This document shows positions 9,199 through 17,971 of a stretch of 64,000 nt of DNA, one piece after another. The DNA is taken from assembly GCF_003287955.1 (NCBI RefSeq), contig NZ_QMKP01000004.1, forward strand, positions 1-64,000, given 5' to 3'. This DNA comes from Arthrobacter sp. AQ5-06. GTDB lineage: Bacteria > Actinomycetota > Actinomycetes > Actinomycetales > Micrococcaceae. The translations under genes and the position numbers were made by a program. The notes beneath the pieces are model-generated. The model searched no databases, was not told the origin of the DNA, and saw only the letters and a list, made by a program, of their open reading frames with translations. Every line of letters starts with the position of its first letter. Position 1 is the stretch's first letter.

Positions 9199-10725
9199 AT
9201 GAAGTTAGGTCCCAAGGCGGCCATCACCGCCATCACCGTCAGCGCGGCTCTCGCGCTGACAGCCTGCGGCGGCGGCACTGCTAAGCCCGGGTCTGGCGTT
9301 CCGGCAGCCACCGCCCTGACCATCGGCGCGCTCGCGGATGTCCGGTCATGGGATCCGGCCCAGGCTCACGTGGGCCACACTCTTCAGCCCTACCAGGCGG
9401 CCTACGATTCGCTGATCCTGCGCGAGCCGGACGGAAAGCTCAGCCCCATGCTGGCGACGGCGTGGAAGTACAACGCGGCAAACACGGTCCTCACCGTTGA
9501 TCTCCGCACGGACGTCACCTTCAGTGACGGAGCCAAGTTCGACGCCGAGGCCGCCAAGTCCAACCTGGACCACTTCAAGAAGGCCAACGGCCCGCAGATG
9601 GCCCAGCTGACCTCCGTTGCGGACGTCAAGGTGGTGGATGCCGACACCATCGACCTCAACCTGACCACCCCGGACCCTTCACTGGAGTACTACCTCAGCC
9701 AGGCCGCCGGCCTGATGGGCAGCCCCAAGGCTCTGGGTACCGAAGCCATCAAGACCGAACCTGTTGGCAGCGGCCCCTACGTGATGGAGAAGGCTTCATC
9801 GGTCAAGGACTCCCAGTCCGTCTTCAACGCCCGCAAGGACTACTGGAACAAGGACCTGCAGAAGTACCAGAAGCTCACCTTCAAGATCCTTGCCGACATA
9901 ACGGCCCGCACCAACGCCCTGGTGTCCGGACAGGTAGACGCTGCACTCCTGGACCCCAAGACAGGCAAGCAGGCCGAAGGCGCCAAGATGATTCTGGCCA
10001 AGAACGAGGTCGACTGGCAGGGACTGCTGCTCATGGACCGCGACGGCACCAAGAACCCTGCCCTGAAGGATGTCCGCGTCCGCCAGGCCATCAACTACGC
10101 CTTCGACCGCAAGACCATCCTGGACCAGGTCATGCTCGGCCAAGGCACCCCCACCTCCCAGCCGTTCGGCAAGGAGAGCGGTGCCTGGGATGAAAAGCTC
10201 GAGAACAAGTACCCGTACGATCCGGCCAAGGCCAAGGCGCTCCTGAAGGAGGCCGGTTACGCGTCCGGTCTGACTATTGAAGTCCCTGCCATCCCGAACT
10301 TCGAGACCCAGATCTCCGTTGTCAAGCAGCAGCTCGCCGACATTGGCATCACCATGAATATCGGTGCTGCCCTGACCAACACCTTCACCAGCGACGTCGC
10401 CGCGCAGAAGTTCAACACCATGTACTTCTCCCTCTTCCAGGGTGAGCCGTGGGTCGCCATCAACCAGATGATCTCCACCAAGGCTCTGTACAACCCGTTC
10501 AAGAACACGACCCCTGAACTCCAGGCCAAGATCGACGCCGTCCAGAACGGCGGCACGGATGCAAACAAGCTGGCGCAGGAAGTCAACAAGTATGTTGTGG
10601 AACAGGCTTGGTTCGCCCCGCTCTTCCGGGTCAACCAGATGTATTACCACAACTCCAAGGTGGACGTGAAGCCGCAGATCCAGATGGCTGTCCCGTCGAT
10701 CTACAACTACTCGCCGGCCAAGTAG
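9199..10725 (+). CDS. ABC transporter substrate-binding lipoprotein, family 5
   Basis: This 508-residue extracytoplasmic solute receptor has a signal peptide ending in the lipobox LTAC (Cys about residue 23), so it should be lipid-anchored. The mature part matches bacterial extracellular solute-binding protein family 5 (DppA/OppA-like): DSLILREPDGKLSPMLATAW, FSDGAKFDAEAAKSNLDHF and VRQAINYAFDRKTILDQV. The family binds peptides but also oligosaccharides and plant glycosides. Here the uronate and sugar-enzyme neighbours argue for a carbohydrate ligand. The ATG is preceded by TAGGAGCC. It is the first gene of a six-gene operon and is followed by an intercistronic hairpin, consistent with higher expression of the binding protein. 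Confidence 0.92.
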   Translation: MKLGPKAAITAITVSAALALTACGGGTAKPGSGVPAATALTIGALADVRSWDPAQAHVGHTLQPYQAAYDSLILREPDGKLSPMLATAWKYNAANTVLTVDLRTDVTFSDGAKFDAEAAKSNLDHFKKANGPQMAQLTSVADVKVVDADTIDLNLTTPDPSLEYYLSQAAGLMGSPKALGTEAIKTEPVGSGPYVMEKASSVKDSQSVFNARKDYWNKDLQKYQKLTFKILADITARTNALVSGQVDAALLDPKTGKQAEGAKMILAKNEVDWQGLLLMDRDGTKNPALKDVRVRQAINYAFDRKTILDQVMLGQGTPTSQPFGKESGAWDEKLENKYPYDPAKAKALLKEAGYASGLTIEVPAIPNFETQISVVKQQLADIGITMNIGAALTNTFTSDVAAQKFNTMYFSLFQGEPWVAINQMISTKALYNPFKNTTPELQAKIDAVQNGGTDANKLAQEVNKYVVEQAWFAPLFRVNQMYYHNSKVDVKPQIQMAVPSIYNYSPAK

Positions 10726-10746
10726 TCCCAGCGACGTAGCCTTCCA

Positions 10747-10786
10747 GTTCCGGTAGCCCGACCAGCCAAGGGCGGGGTACCGGAAC
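10747..10786 (+). other. Intercistronic hairpin after the binding-protein gene
   Basis: GTTCCGGTA (10747-10755) pairs with TACCGGAAC (10778-10786), extended by a CCC/GGG pairing inside. It lies in the 98-bp gap between the binding protein and the first permease. It has no T-run, so it is more likely to stabilise the upstream mRNA or partly attenuate transcription than to terminate fully. Confidence 0.55.
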
Positions 10787-10823
10787 CAGGCAGCCATCCA
10801 AGGCCAGTTCAACGGAGCCAGCA

Positions 10824-11765
10824 ATGATCAGATTCATCCTCAAGCGCCTCGGCAGCGGACTCGTGGTCCTGTTTGCCGTCTCGGCACTCACGTTCTTCCT
10901 GCTCTACATCTCGAGCGGCAGCATCGCCCGGAACATCCTGGGCGACCAGGCAACGCCAGAGCAGTTGGCATTGAAAGAGGCCGAACTCGGCCTGGACCAG
11001 CCCATCCTTGCCCGCTACTTCAGGTGGCTCGTGAACGCCTTCGGCGGTGATCTCGGCGCTTCCTGGTTTACCTCGGAGCCCGTGACCAGCTCCCTCGCCA
11101 CCCGCATCCCGGTGACCATGACCATGGTCTTCACGGCCATGATCCTCATCGCGATCATCGCAACACTTATCGGCGTCGCTGCGGCAGTGAAACGCGGCTG
11201 GGTTGACCGCGTGGTCCAGATCGGCGCGATCATCGGTGACTCCGTCCCGGGATTCGTGATCGGCGTTCTCCTGGTGACAATCCTCGCCATCCAGCTTGGA
11301 CTGTTCCCTGCAACCAGCACCATTTCCCCCGGCTCACCCCCGGACGCCTGGGTGCTGTCCATGACCCTTCCCGTGATCGCCCTGCTGATCAACGGCGTCA
11401 CCGGCGGTGCGCAGCAGATCCGCAGCGCCGTCATCAAGCAGTTGGAGCGCGATTACGTCCGCACACTCCGCAGCCGCGGCATCGGAGAGCGCGAGATCCT
11501 CTTCAAGCACGTCCTGCGCAGCGCCGCACCGGCCGGCCTTACCGTCCTCAGCCTCCAGCTGATCGGCATGCTCGGCGGTGTGGTCATCCTCGAACAGATC
11601 TTTGCCCTGCCCGGGATGGGCCCCCTCGCCGTCACTGCAACCAGCCAGAGCGACCTGCCCGTGGTCATGGGCGTCGTTATGTACACCGTCGCCGTCGTCA
11701 TTGTGGTCAATCTCCTGGTGGACCTCGCGAACGGCTGGCTCAACCCGAAGGTGCGTACCTCATGA
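10824..11765 (+). CDS. ABC importer permease (DppB/OppB-like)
   Basis: This 313-residue inner-membrane protein has about six predicted membrane helices, from the N-terminal LGSGLVVLFAVSALTFFLLY to the C-terminal VVMYTVAVVIVVNLLVDL. The DppB-type cytoplasmic loop containing RSAVIKQLERDYVRTLRSRG is the EAA-like contact to the ATPase. It forms the import pore with the permease half of the next protein. The stop overlaps the next start by four bases (ATGA), indicating coupled translation. GGAGCC lies just before the ATG. Confidence 0.93.
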   Translation: MIRFILKRLGSGLVVLFAVSALTFFLLYISSGSIARNILGDQATPEQLALKEAELGLDQPILARYFRWLVNAFGGDLGASWFTSEPVTSSLATRIPVTMTMVFTAMILIAIIATLIGVAAAVKRGWVDRVVQIGAIIGDSVPGFVIGVLLVTILAIQLGLFPATSTISPGSPPDAWVLSMTLPVIALLINGVTGGAQQIRSAVIKQLERDYVRTLRSRGIGEREILFKHVLRSAAPAGLTVLSLQLIGMLGGVVILEQIFALPGMGPLAVTATSQSDLPVVMGVVMYTVAVVIVVNLLVDLANGWLNPKVRTS

Positions 11766-13609
11766 CCGAGTCCGTAGAAACTTCTGCCCTCACTCCACTT
11801 CCAGGGACAGCAGGCCAGACCGGAACTGTGGTGCGTTCACACATTCTGAAGCGGCTCTTCAAGAACCCGCTCGGCATCATCGCCGTCGGAATCCTGCTGA
11901 CCATGTCGCTCCTTGCAGTCTTCGCAGATGTGCTGGCACCGTTCGAAGAGAACTTCGCCAACATCTCCAAGACACTGGCAGACCCCGATGGCGTCAACAT
12001 CCTGGGCACCGACAGCGCCGGGCGCGACGTCTGGAGCCGGTTGCTTTTCGGCGCCCGCCTGACCCTGCTCTCAGCACTCCTGTGCGCCGGCGTTGCAATC
12101 GGCATCGGCCTGCCGGCCGGACTGATCGCGGGCTACTACGCCGGCAAGTTCGAAGCCATGTCCAACTGGGTGGTCAGCATTCTCATGAGCCTCCCGGGCC
12201 TGATTGTGCTGCTGACCATCCGGGCAGCCTTCGGACCGTCTGTGTGGATCGCCATGATAGCCTTCGGCATCCTGATCAGCCCGTCCTATTTCCGCCTGAC
12301 GCGCACCACTGTGCAGTCTGTGCGTAATGAGCTGTACGTAGACGCGGCACGCGTTTCCGGCCTGTCCGATCTCAGCATCATCACCCGCCACATCTTCTCC
12401 GTGGTCCGGGCACCCATCATCATCCAGACCGCGGCCATTGCCGGTGTGGCCATCGCCATCCAGTCCGGACTTGAGTTCCTGGGCCTGGGCGATCCTTCCA
12501 AAGCCAGCTGGGGTGTCATGCTGAGTGAAGGCTTCAAGAACGTCTACCTCAAGCCGCAACTGCTGTTCTGGCCGGCCTTCGCCATGGCATTGACCATCGG
12601 TGGCCTGGTGCTGCTGGGCAACGCCATCCGCGATGCGCTGGAGGACAGCGAGAAGATCAAGCACCGTAAGAAGCCAGTGGTAAAAGGCACGACGGCGGCA
12701 CCCGCCAAGACACGCGCCGAGCGGAGGTCCGTGGCCGCCGTGGACGTCGGAACCGAACACCACCTGCTGAAGGTCACCAACCTCGGTGTCGGCTACCCCC
12801 AGGCTGACGGTTCGGTCAAGAAGGTGGTGGACGATGTCTCCTTCTATGTTGACCGCGGCGAGATCCTGGGGATCGTGGGCGAGTCCGGTTCTGGAAAATC
12901 CCAGACGGCCTTCTCCATCCTCGGCCTGCTGCCGGACAACGCTCGGATCGTCGCCGGTTCCATCCAGTTCGACGGCAACTACACCGTGGCTCCCGGTGAT
13001 GAACGGGTGAACCAGGGCCGGCTTTCCAAGCTCCGCGGCAAGCGGATCTCCTACATCCCGCAGGAACCCATGAGCAACCTGGACCCGGCCTTCACCATAG
13101 GCTACCAGCTGGTCACGCCCATGGTGCGGGTGCTCGGTATCTCCAAGGCCGAGGCAACCAAGCGGGCCATGAAGCTGCTGTCCGACGTCGGCATCGTGAA
13201 CCCGAAGCGAACCTTTGACGCCTACCCGCACGAAGTCTCCGGCGGCATGGCACAGCGCGTGCTGATTGCCGGCGCCATCAGCTGCGAACCGGATCTGGTT
13301 ATCGCTGATGAGCCGACGACGGCCCTGGACGTCACGGTTCAGGCCGACGTTTTGGACCTGATCCGTGAGCTCCAAATCCGCCTGAACATCGGCGTGGTGC
13401 TGGTGACGCACAACTTCGGCGTCGTGGCGGATCTTTGTGACCGGGTTGTGGTGATGCAGAACGGGCGCCTTATTGAAGAGGGTCCGGTCCGCGATATCCT
13501 CCGCAATCCGCAGGAAACCTATACCCAGACACTGCTGGGATCCATGCTGGAAGGCAAGGAACCCATGACCATGCTCGTTTCATCTAGCCCCAAGGGAGCC
13601 GCATCATGA
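11762..13609 (+). CDS. Fused ABC importer permease (DppC) and ATPase (DppD)
   Basis: One 615-residue reading frame joins two usually separate subunits. Residues 25-300 form a DppC-like permease with the DSAGRDVWSRLLFGAR motif and the EAA-type loop YVDAARVSGLSDLSIITRHI. After a basic, Ala-rich linker (about 300-330), residues 335-600 form an ATPase with Walker A GESGSGKSQ, signature VSGGMAQRV and Walker B LVIADEPTTALDV. Such fusions are known in actinobacterial peptide/nickel-type importers, so this is not a sequencing artefact. It overlaps its neighbours by four bases on both sides. It energises uptake of the ligand of the upstream binding protein. Confidence 0.93.
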   Translation: MTESVETSALTPLPGTAGQTGTVVRSHILKRLFKNPLGIIAVGILLTMSLLAVFADVLAPFEENFANISKTLADPDGVNILGTDSAGRDVWSRLLFGARLTLLSALLCAGVAIGIGLPAGLIAGYYAGKFEAMSNWVVSILMSLPGLIVLLTIRAAFGPSVWIAMIAFGILISPSYFRLTRTTVQSVRNELYVDAARVSGLSDLSIITRHIFSVVRAPIIIQTAAIAGVAIAIQSGLEFLGLGDPSKASWGVMLSEGFKNVYLKPQLLFWPAFAMALTIGGLVLLGNAIRDALEDSEKIKHRKKPVVKGTTAAPAKTRAERRSVAAVDVGTEHHLLKVTNLGVGYPQADGSVKKVVDDVSFYVDRGEILGIVGESGSGKSQTAFSILGLLPDNARIVAGSIQFDGNYTVAPGDERVNQGRLSKLRGKRISYIPQEPMSNLDPAFTIGYQLVTPMVRVLGISKAEATKRAMKLLSDVGIVNPKRTFDAYPHEVSGGMAQRVLIAGAISCEPDLVIADEPTTALDVTVQADVLDLIRELQIRLNIGVVLVTHNFGVVADLCDRVVVMQNGRLIEEGPVRDILRNPQETYTQTLLGSMLEGKEPMTMLVSSSPKGAAS

Positions 13610-14526
13610 CTGCATCCGCAGGCCCTGTTTCCGGCAGCGCAGCTTCCGGCGGCGGGGCACAGATCCGCGCTGAACTGCTCCGGGTAGACAACCTGGTGGT
13701 GGAGTACCCGGGCAAGGGATTCCGGGCCAAGCCCTTCCGTGCCCTCACTGCTATCAACATCTCCATCGGCCAGGGCGAGACCCTGGGCCTGGTGGGGGAG
13801 TCAGGCTCCGGTAAAACCACCCTCGGCCGGGCGGTCCTCGGCCTTGCACCTGTCACGGGCGGCAAGATCATCTTCGAGGGCAACGACATAAGCCGCGCCA
13901 GCCGCAAGCAGCGCCGGGTCCTGAGCCGCGACCTCCAAGTGGTGTTCCAGGATCCGTACACGTCGCTCAACCCCGCGCTGGAGATCGGCGACATCCTGGC
14001 TGAGCCCCTCGGCGTCCAGGGCAAATCGCCGGCCGAAGCCAAAAAGCGCGTTCGGGAACTGCTGGACCAAGTAGGCCTTCCGAGCGATGCCATCCACCGG
14101 CTTCCGCGTGAATTCAGCGGCGGACAGCGCCAGCGTGTGGCAATTGCCCGGGCCTTGGCGCTTTCTCCGAAGCTGATCGTCTGCGATGAGCCGGTGAGCG
14201 CCCTGGACCTTTCCACCCAGGCCCGTGTGCTGGACCTTTTCCTGCAGATCCAGAAGGACACAGGCGTCTCCTACCTCTTCGTGTCCCATGATCTCGACGT
14301 GGTCCGCCACATAAGCCACCGGGTGGCTGTTATGTACCAGGGCGAGATCGTGGAGCAGGGGCCGGCCGACTTCGTTACGAGCACCCCGGGACACCCGTAC
14401 ACGCAACGGCTGCTGCTGGCCTCCCCGGTCCCTGACCCGGACCGCCAGGAAAAGCGACGTGCGGACCGTCACCGGCTGCTGGAAGTCCAGCGGATGCAGA
14501 ACGAACAGGCCGGCGTCCTCGCCTGA
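13606..14526 (+). CDS. ABC importer ATP-binding protein (DppF/OppF-like)
   Basis: This is the second ATPase of the importer, 306 residues. It has Walker A GESGSGKTT (about residues 65-73), signature FSGGQRQRV, Walker B LIVCDEPVSALDL and the H-loop in FVSHDLDVVRH. The C-terminal oligopeptide/dipeptide extension begins near GHPYTQRLLLASPVPDP. It completes a binding protein - permease - permease/ATPase - ATPase set. The start overlaps the previous stop by four bases. No promoter is seen between it and the sugar enzymes that follow. Confidence 0.94.
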   Translation: MTASAGPVSGSAASGGGAQIRAELLRVDNLVVEYPGKGFRAKPFRALTAINISIGQGETLGLVGESGSGKTTLGRAVLGLAPVTGGKIIFEGNDISRASRKQRRVLSRDLQVVFQDPYTSLNPALEIGDILAEPLGVQGKSPAEAKKRVRELLDQVGLPSDAIHRLPREFSGGQRQRVAIARALALSPKLIVCDEPVSALDLSTQARVLDLFLQIQKDTGVSYLFVSHDLDVVRHISHRVAVMYQGEIVEQGPADFVTSTPGHPYTQRLLLASPVPDPDRQEKRRADRHRLLEVQRMQNEQAGVLA

Positions 14527-14572
14527 GGACACCCGTCTGGGACTGAAGAACACACAACAACGAAGGAACAAC

Positions 14573-15433
14573 GTGGCCAAAATAGGCGTACAGGCGATGA
14601 TGCTGAAGGACAGCTTCACGGAGCTCGGGGCGTTTGAAACGCTCCGCAAGGTGAGCGCGATCGGCTACAACGCCGTCGAAATCTCGCAGATCCCCATGAC
14701 CCCGGAAAACGTGGCGGAACTGGACCGTTCCCGGACTGAACTGGGAATGGACATCGCGGCTCTTTCCGTGGCTCTGGACACGCCGAAGGGCATTCCCGGC
14801 GACTCGCTCAAGGATGACTTCGACAAAATCGTTGGCGACGCCAGGCGCCTGGACTCGAAGCTCCTGAGGATCGGCATGCTGCCCTTCGCGGCGATGAAGT
14901 CCCTGGACGGCGTGGTGGATTTCGCCAGGCGGGCCAACGGCTACGCAGAACGCCTGCAGGAGCACGGCATTGGTTTGTACTACCACAACCACCACATCGA
15001 GTTTGCGAAGTTCGACGGCAAGTACATGCTGGACGTGATCGCGGACCATTCCCCGGCAATGGGCCTGGAAATCGACGTCCACTGGGTCCAGCGCGGCGGC
15101 CTTGATCCCGTCCGGACCATCGACAAGTACGCCGGCCGGGCCGCCATGATCCACCTCAAGGACTACCGGATCGGCCAGCTGCCGGAGTCGGCCTTCGGGC
15201 TGCTGGAGTCCGGGAACATCATGGGCTTCATGGCTGATTTCAAGAACGTGGTGCAGTTCGCCGAGGTGGGCGAAGGCAACCTCGACTTCCCCTCGATCAT
15301 CCAGCACGCCCAGGCTGCCGGCGCCGAATACCTGCTCGTGGAACAGGACGAACTCTACGGTCGCACCGTATGGGACGCTCTGCAGACTTCCTACGACAAC
15401 CTGGTGGCCATGGGCCACGCGGACCTTTTCTAA
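14573..15433 (+). CDS. Sugar phosphate isomerase/epimerase-like TIM-barrel protein
   Basis: This 286-residue xylose-isomerase-like TIM-barrel protein has likely metal ligands in LYYHNHHIEF, LEIDVHWVQRGG, MIHLKDY and LVEQDE. I place the start at GTG 14573 with GAAGGA six bases upstream. An in-frame start further upstream would overlap the ATPase gene without a ribosome-binding site. It follows the importer with a 46-bp gap and precedes a Gfo/Idh/MocA oxidoreductase, repeating the pairing at 7094-8949. Related proteins include the TIM-barrel subunit of C-glycoside-cleaving enzymes as well as ordinary isomerases. The reaction here is not determined. Confidence 0.83.
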   Translation: MAKIGVQAMMLKDSFTELGAFETLRKVSAIGYNAVEISQIPMTPENVAELDRSRTELGMDIAALSVALDTPKGIPGDSLKDDFDKIVGDARRLDSKLLRIGMLPFAAMKSLDGVVDFARRANGYAERLQEHGIGLYYHNHHIEFAKFDGKYMLDVIADHSPAMGLEIDVHWVQRGGLDPVRTIDKYAGRAAMIHLKDYRIGQLPESAFGLLESGNIMGFMADFKNVVQFAEVGEGNLDFPSIIQHAQAAGAEYLLVEQDELYGRTVWDALQTSYDNLVAMGHADLF

Positions 15434-15494
15434 GACGCCCCAACCAGACTTCCGCCACGAGACTTCTGCAAAACAAGATACGGAGAATCAACAC

Positions 15495-16661
15495 ATGAGC
15501 AAGAAAGTACGCCTCGGCATCATCGGCCTGGGCCAGCAGGGTGGCGCCTACGCCAAGTTCATCAAGGACGGGCTGGTCCCCAACATGGAGATCGGCGCCA
15601 TCTGCGACCATGATTCGGCGAAAAAGGACCGGGCGGCCAACGAGTACCCAGGCGTTGCTTTCTATGACGACTACATCGCCATGCTGGAAAGCGGCGACGT
15701 TGACGCCGTTGTCACCTGCGTACCGCATTTCCTGCACCCGGAAATGGGCATCGAGACACTCAAGCACAATATCCACGCCCTCGTGGAGAAGCCTGCCGGT
15801 GTCTACACCAAGCAGGTCAAGGAACTGAACGAGTTTGCTGCCGGCAAGCCGGAACTGTCCTTCGCCATCATGTTCAACCAGCGCAACAACCCGCTCTACC
15901 AGCGTCTCAAGGAGATCGTGGACAACGGCGAGATCGGCAAGATCCGCCGCACCAACTGGATCATCACCACCTGGTGGCGGCCGCAGGGGTACTACAACTC
16001 CAGCGAATGGCGCGCCACGTGGGGCGGCGAAGGCGGCGGCGTCCTGGTCAACCAGGCGCCGCACCAGCTGGACCTGTGGCAGTGGATCTGCGGCGTGCCC
16101 AAGTCCGTCTATGCGAAGGTGGCCTACGGCTTCCGCCGGGACATCGCCGTCGAGGATGAAGTCACCGCAGTGGTGGACTATGGCGACGGCGCCACGGGTG
16201 TTTTCGTGACCGCCACCCACGACCTCACGGGCACGGACCGCTTCGAGATCCTGGGCGATCAGGGCAAGATCGTTGTCACGGACAGCAAAACCGCCACCGT
16301 GACGCGCATGACGAGGCCTGAGCGCGAGCTTAGTGACGGAATGGGCATGGAGGACGTCCGGAAACTGTTCATGGGCGAGCTGAACACAGAGGATTACTAC
16401 GCCACTGAAGTCATCGAGTTCGAATCCGCGTGGGGCGCTCAGCACTCCGGCGTGCTGGAGAACTTTGCCGCCAACATCCTGGACGGCACCCCGCTGCTGG
16501 CCCCTGGCTCGGACGGCATTATCGGCGTCCGCCTGGCCAATGCCATCCATCTCTCCAGCTGGACAGGCAAGGAAGTTGGGTTGGACTTCGATGAAGACCT
16601 GTACCTGGAGGAGCTGAACAAGCGCATCAGCGAAGAAGGCAAGTTCCCCGAGCGGATCTAG
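15495..16661 (+). CDS. Gfo/Idh/MocA-family oxidoreductase
   Basis: This 388-residue oxidoreductase begins with a dinucleotide-binding fold (GIIGLGQQGGAYAKFI) and contains the VEKPAG motif (about residue 98) with the catalytic lysine. The substrate-binding C-terminal half includes GEGGGVLVNQAPHQLDLWQW. It is about 50 residues longer than the oxidoreductase at 7942 and not closely similar, so the two pairs are probably not a recent duplication. It has its own AGATACGGAGA ribosome-binding region and is the last gene of the importer operon, followed by a hairpin at 16694-16732. It likely oxidises or reduces a ring hydroxyl of the imported carbohydrate. Confidence 0.88.
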   Translation: MSKKVRLGIIGLGQQGGAYAKFIKDGLVPNMEIGAICDHDSAKKDRAANEYPGVAFYDDYIAMLESGDVDAVVTCVPHFLHPEMGIETLKHNIHALVEKPAGVYTKQVKELNEFAAGKPELSFAIMFNQRNNPLYQRLKEIVDNGEIGKIRRTNWIITTWWRPQGYYNSSEWRATWGGEGGGVLVNQAPHQLDLWQWICGVPKSVYAKVAYGFRRDIAVEDEVTAVVDYGDGATGVFVTATHDLTGTDRFEILGDQGKIVVTDSKTATVTRMTRPERELSDGMGMEDVRKLFMGELNTEDYYATEVIEFESAWGAQHSGVLENFAANILDGTPLLAPGSDGIIGVRLANAIHLSSWTGKEVGLDFDEDLYLEELNKRISEEGKFPERI

Positions 16662-16693
16662 GCAGCGTGTCTAGACGTCTGACGCACCGTGAG

Positions 16694-16732
16694 AGGCCGG
16701 CCGGCCGGGCCGCAATGGCAACCGGCTGGCCT
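16694..16732 (+). terminator. GC-rich hairpin after the importer operon
   Basis: AGGCCGGCCGG (16694-16704) pairs with CCGGCTGGCCT (16722-16732) with one mismatch and is followed by GACTCTTT. The right arm lies in ATGGCAACCGGCTGGCCT (16715-16732), a weak relative of the LacI operator, so this DNA may also be an autoregulatory site for the next gene. Confidence 0.5.
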
Positions 16733-16760
16733 GACTCTTTGCCCGTGGCCTCGGTAGTAT
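16731..16760 (+). promoter_or_regulatory. Promoter of the second LacI gene, leaderless arrangement
   Basis: A CTGACT -35-like box (16731-16736) and an 18-bp spacer lead to -10 TAGTAT (16755-16760). The GTG start begins seven bases after the -10, so transcription should begin at or next to the start codon. Confidence 0.55.
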
Positions 16761-16766
16761 GGGGCA

Positions 16767-17828
16767 GTGACTGAACCTACTAATCCGGAAGTTGCCGCAA
16801 CAACAGATCCGGTCAAAAAGAATGGCCGGGACGGTAAGTCCAAGCCCACCATCTACGATATCGCCAAGGTTGCCGGAGTAAATCCGTCCACCGTGTCCAG
16901 GGCGCTCAGCAAGCCGGGCCGGGTCAGCGCCAAGACGCAGAAAATGATCGAGGATGCCGCCGCCGAACTCAACTATCGCGTCAACCCCTTTGCCCGCGCC
17001 CTGCCCACCGGCCGGACCAACACCCTTGGCCTGATCGTTGCTGACATCACCAACCCCACATTTTTCGGCATCATCCGCGGTGCCGAATCAACGGCCACGG
17101 CCCGCGACTACACCCTGATGCTCGCCGAGTCCGCAGAGTCTTCCGAGACCGAGCTGACCGCGGCCCGGCGCATGATGGCAACCGTGGACGGGCTCATTCT
17201 GGCCAGCCCCCGCATGGACGATGACCACATCCGTGCCCTCGCCGGGGACAAGCCCGTAGTGGTCATCAACCGCGAGGTGGAGGGCGTCCCGTGCGTGGTG
17301 CCGGATGTCAACAAAGGAATCGGCGAAGCCATCCGCAGTCTCGCCGCCAACGGCCACAAGAAGATCGCCTACGTGGCCGGGCCCCCGCAGTCATGGATGT
17401 CCGGACGACGCTGGGAAGGCGTCCAGGCCGCGTGCGAGTGGTCCAAGCTTGAAGCCGTGCGGCTGGAATCCTCCAAGCCAACGGTCGACGGCGGTCGGCA
17501 GGTAGCGCGCGACGTCCTGTCCAGCGGTGCCACGGCTGTGCTCACCTACAACGATCTCCTGGCCATCGGCCTGATGCAGGAACTCCAGGCGGCCTCTGTG
17601 GTGGTGCCGGACCAGATCAGCATTGTGGGCTTCGACGATATTTTCGGGGCGGACTTCACCACCCCGCCGCTCACCACGGTGCGCTCGCCGATGGCGGAAT
17701 GCGGCACCGAAGCGGCAACCCTGCTGCTGGACGTGCTCCACGGCACCGAACATCCGGTGTCCACCCTGCGGGTCGAGACCGAGCTGGTGCTGCGGGGCTC
17801 CAGCGGCAGGCTTCTCCGCGGCGGCTAG
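16767..17828 (+). CDS. LacI-family transcriptional regulator (regulon regulator 2)
   Basis: This 353-residue LacI-type repressor has an N-terminal extension, a helix-turn-helix (TIYDIAKVAGVNPSTVSRAL, about residues 28-47), a hinge (ELNYRVNPFARALPTGRTN) and a ligand-binding domain ending in FGADFTTPPLTTVRSP. The GTG start at 16767 sits seven bases after a TAGTAT box with no ribosome-binding site, so the transcript looks leaderless. It lies between the importer operon and the glucuronate isomerase gene, whose promoter carries a near-perfect operator (17972-17989). It is a good candidate for the main regulator of the four sites, but regulator 1 is similar enough to compete or share. Confidence 0.93.
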   Translation: MTEPTNPEVAATTDPVKKNGRDGKSKPTIYDIAKVAGVNPSTVSRALSKPGRVSAKTQKMIEDAAAELNYRVNPFARALPTGRTNTLGLIVADITNPTFFGIIRGAESTATARDYTLMLAESAESSETELTAARRMMATVDGLILASPRMDDDHIRALAGDKPVVVINREVEGVPCVVPDVNKGIGEAIRSLAANGHKKIAYVAGPPQSWMSGRRWEGVQAACEWSKLEAVRLESSKPTVDGGRQVARDVLSSGATAVLTYNDLLAIGLMQELQAASVVVPDQISIVGFDDIFGADFTTPPLTTVRSPMAECGTEAATLLLDVLHGTEHPVSTLRVETELVLRGSSGRLLRGG

Positions 17829-17853
17829 GAACGGACGCGCATTCGGTCCTGCG

Positions 17854-17928
17854 ACGCGCGAAGTTCCAGGCGACGCCCATATTCGCGCGTCACCACGTAC
17901 TTTGCGCGTCGCCTGGAACTTCGCGCGT
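17854..17928. repeat. 23-bp perfect inverted repeat with 29-nt loop
   Basis: Positions 17854-17876 (beginning ACGCGCGAAGTTCC) are perfectly complementary to 17906-17928. The structure follows the LacI gene closely and could terminate it, although no T-run follows. Length and perfection suggest a dispersed palindromic element rather than an ordinary terminator. Confidence 0.8.
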
Positions 17929-17971
17929 CCTCAGCGCGCGAAAATCCGCAGCAGCAACTTCGTGGCAATTC

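Noticed and set aside
12071-13411. 446-codon antisense frame under the permease-ATPase fusion
   Set aside because: Composition is typical of a reverse-frame shadow (His/Gly/Gln/Val-rich), there is no start context, and the sense strand encodes an unmistakable transporter.
11762-13609. Permease-ATPase fusion as a sequencing artefact or novelty
   Set aside because: The frame is clean, overlaps both neighbours properly, and such fusions are known for actinobacterial family-5 importers.
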